A stretch of DNA of 7,342 nucleotides from positions 1 through 7,342 of the forward strand of contig JAJBVU010000277.1 of assembly GCA_020859645.1 (NCBI GenBank), in the 5' to 3' direction. Source of the stretch: Eubacterium sp. GTDB taxonomy: Bacteria > Bacillota > Clostridia > Lachnospirales > CAG-274. Position 1 is the first letter of the stretch. Every line of letters starts with the position of its first letter. Under the pieces are notes generated by a model. That model was not told the origin of the DNA, did no database searches, and was given only the letters and a program-made list of their open reading frames with translations. Below are positions 6,131 to 7,342 of this stretch, one piece after another. The translations under genes were made by a program, and so were the position numbers.

Positions 6131-7189
6131 TTATTCAGCCGCTTCTGCGTCGGCTGCTTCGTCTGCATAGTAAACTGCGTCTGCATACTTTTCGGGGATC
6201 TCGATTCCCAAAGCGTCTGCTGTTTCGCCGTTGAAGCAGTATTCAAATTCGCTTGAACCCTGAATAGACATTTCAGCAGGATCGGCGCCGTTTACCAATA
6301 CGTCAACTGCCATAAGACCTGCCTGATAGCCGATTGAGTAATATGTGATGCCGAGAGTAGCAAATCCGCCTGACTGAACCATACCGGATTCTCCGCAGAA
6401 TACGGGAATGCCTGCTGCAACAGCAACCTCGTTTACGATAGGCATTGAAGAAGCGAATACGTTGTCAGTGGGAATGTAGATAGCGTCGCAGTTTGTAACG
6501 ATGTTCTGAGTTGCCTGCTGAACCTCGTTTGTGCTTGAAACAGTCTGTTCAACTGTAGCAAAGCCTGCTTCTTCACAAGCTGCTGTAGCCATTTCAACCT
6601 GTAAAATCGAGTTAGCTTCGTTTGAGCAGTAAAGGAAGCCTACTGTTTCAACGTCGGGGCAGACTTCCTTAATAAGAGCAATCTGATCCTCAACGGGGTT
6701 CATATCTGTAGTACCTGTTACGTTTCCGCCGGGTACTTCATCTGTGTCAACAAGGCTTGCCTCTGTATATGATGTAATAGCTGTTCCTATAATGGGGATA
6801 GTTGTTGTTTTGCCTGCGGCAGCCTGGGCTGCGTTTGTTGCAACTGCAAAAATAAGGTCAACATCGTCTGCTACGAACTGGTCTGCAATAGTTGAAAGAT
6901 TGTTTACATCGCCCTGACCGTTTTCATAGTCGATTGTTAAGTTTTCGCCGTCAACAAGTCCGTTGTCTGCAAGAGCCTGAACAAAGCCCTCTTCAGATGA
7001 GTTCAAAGCAACGTGATCCATCTGCTTAATGATACCTATTGAATAGCTTCCTTCAACTGCTTCTGTCTCCGTTGTTTCTGCAGCTGTTTCAGTCTCTGTT
7101 TCTGTTTCTGCGGAGCTTCCGCAAGCGGCTGCCGAAAGAAGCATACAGCCTGCTGTCATAAGCGCAAAGGCTTTTTTAAATCTTAACAT
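6131..7189 (-). CDS. ABC importer substrate-binding lipoprotein (PF04392/TrpX-like)
   Basis: A 352-residue extracytoplasmic binding protein, tethered to the membrane, that delivers ligand to the permease encoded next. It has a signal peptide (MLRFKK plus a hydrophobic stretch) ending in A20-A21-A22-C23, then a Glu/Thr linker (27-45, ETETETET and similar). Two alpha/beta lobes follow. Family-like motifs are IGIIKQMDHVALNSSEEGF (51-69), ATNAAQAA (117-124), PIIGTAITSYTEASLV (132-147), GGNVTGTTD (154-162), LYCSNEANS (186-194), AIYIPTDNVFASS (236-248) and GGFATLGITYYSIGYQAG (274-291). The C-terminus is an acidic Ala/Glu/Asp tail. The start is fixed by AGGAGG 7 nt upstream (GGAGG at 7197-7201). It is the first gene of the operon, separated from the permease gene by a strong hairpin. 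Some relatives bind aromatic amino acids such as tryptophan, but the family also includes many members of unknown ligand, so I give no substrate. Confidence 0.93.
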   Translation of the reverse strand: MLRFKKAFALMTAGCMLLSAAACGSSAETETETETAAETTETEAVEGSYSIGIIKQMDHVALNSSEEGFVQALADNGLVDGENLTIDYENGQGDVNNLSTIADQFVADDVDLIFAVATNAAQAAAGKTTTIPIIGTAITSYTEASLVDTDEVPGGNVTGTTDMNPVEDQIALIKEVCPDVETVGFLYCSNEANSILQVEMATAACEEAGFATVEQTVSSTNEVQQATQNIVTNCDAIYIPTDNVFASSMPIVNEVAVAAGIPVFCGESGMVQSGGFATLGITYYSIGYQAGLMAVDVLVNGADPAEMSIQGSSEFEYCFNGETADALGIEIPEKYADAVYYADEAADAEAAE

Positions 7190-7234
7190 ATTTTTTCCTC
7201 CTTAAATATTGGAAACTGTAAAAATTGTAACTTT

Positions 7235-7252
7235 AAAGTGTTAAAACACTTT
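7235..7252 (-). promoter_or_regulatory. Operator-like palindrome in the importer leader
   Basis: AAAGTGTT (7235-7242) and AACACTTT (7245-7252) form a perfect 8+8 bp inverted repeat around a 2-bp centre. It lies about 12 bp downstream of the -10 box, starting a few bases after the expected transcription start, a classic place for a repressor to block the polymerase. The 2-nt centre makes it a poor RNA hairpin (about 6 pairs with a 6-nt A/U loop) and no U-tract follows, so a dimeric DNA-binding repressor is more likely than a terminator. I cannot assign it to a known regulator. Confidence 0.6.
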
Positions 7253-7264
7253 CAGATTATTTAA

Positions 7265-7293
7265 ATTATAAGATTATTCCGAATAAAAGTCAA
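7265..7293 (-). promoter_or_regulatory. Strong sigma-A promoter of the importer operon
   Basis: On the - strand, TTGACT (7288-7293) and TATAAT (7265-7270) are separated by exactly 17 bp, matching 5 of 6 and 6 of 6 consensus positions. Runs of A lie just upstream (about 7296-7342) and could act as an UP element. The start of transcription should be near 7258, giving a leader of about 68 nt. That is too short for a T-box, and no T-box sequence is seen. Confidence 0.9.
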
Positions 7294-7342
7294 TAGTATT
7301 TTTCTTTTTAAACAAATATAGGTTTTTTCAAAAATTTTTCCT

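Noticed and set aside
7190..7258. T-box or other riboswitch in the importer leader
   Set aside because: The leader is only about 68 nt, there is no T-box consensus, and the one symmetric element looks like a DNA operator.

Overview
The window looks like a piece of a low-to-moderate G+C Gram-positive chromosome, most likely a Clostridia gut commensal (Lachnospiraceae or a relative). The grounds are strong GGAGG-type ribosome sites, AT-rich promoters with A-tracts, two lipoproteins with Firmicutes-style lipoboxes, and the sequence character of the GH13 and GH77 enzymes. No mobile element, CRISPR array, rRNA, tRNA or phage gene is visible.

Left half (1-4319): two alpha-glucan enzymes on the + strand flank a lipoprotein gene on the - strand. 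The first is a GH13 alpha-glycosidase of the neopullulanase/amylopullulanase type, whose 5' end lies outside the window. Its reading frame clearly continues upstream of the first usable ATG (89) but is broken by an in-frame TAG at 35-37. It converges on a small, very acidic, low-complexity lipoprotein gene (2009-2509), and the two share a bidirectional terminator. Divergent from the lipoprotein gene is malQ (4-alpha-glucanotransferase, 2674-4278). The GH13 enzyme and MalQ would together trim, debranch and rearrange maltodextrins from starch or glycogen, probably in the cytoplasm.

Right half (4320-7342): a three-gene ABC importer operon on the - strand, read from right to left: substrate-binding lipoprotein (6131-7189), permease (5127-6038) and ATPase (4340-5134). 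It resembles the TrpXYZ-like/PF04392 class of importers. It has a near-consensus promoter (TTGACT-17-TATAAT), a perfect 8+8 inverted repeat just downstream of the -10 box that looks like a repressor operator, and a strong intercistronic hairpin between the binding-protein and permease genes. The permease and ATPase genes overlap by 8 nt. The operon converges on malQ and shares a second bidirectional terminator with it.

The gene families are ordinary. The observations most worth a second look are the in-frame amber codon in the GH13 gene, the operator-like palindrome and missing T-box in front of the transporter, the intercistronic hairpin, and the acidic lipoprotein with its DGxTI repeats. 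I do not see a convincing undescribed multi-gene system here.
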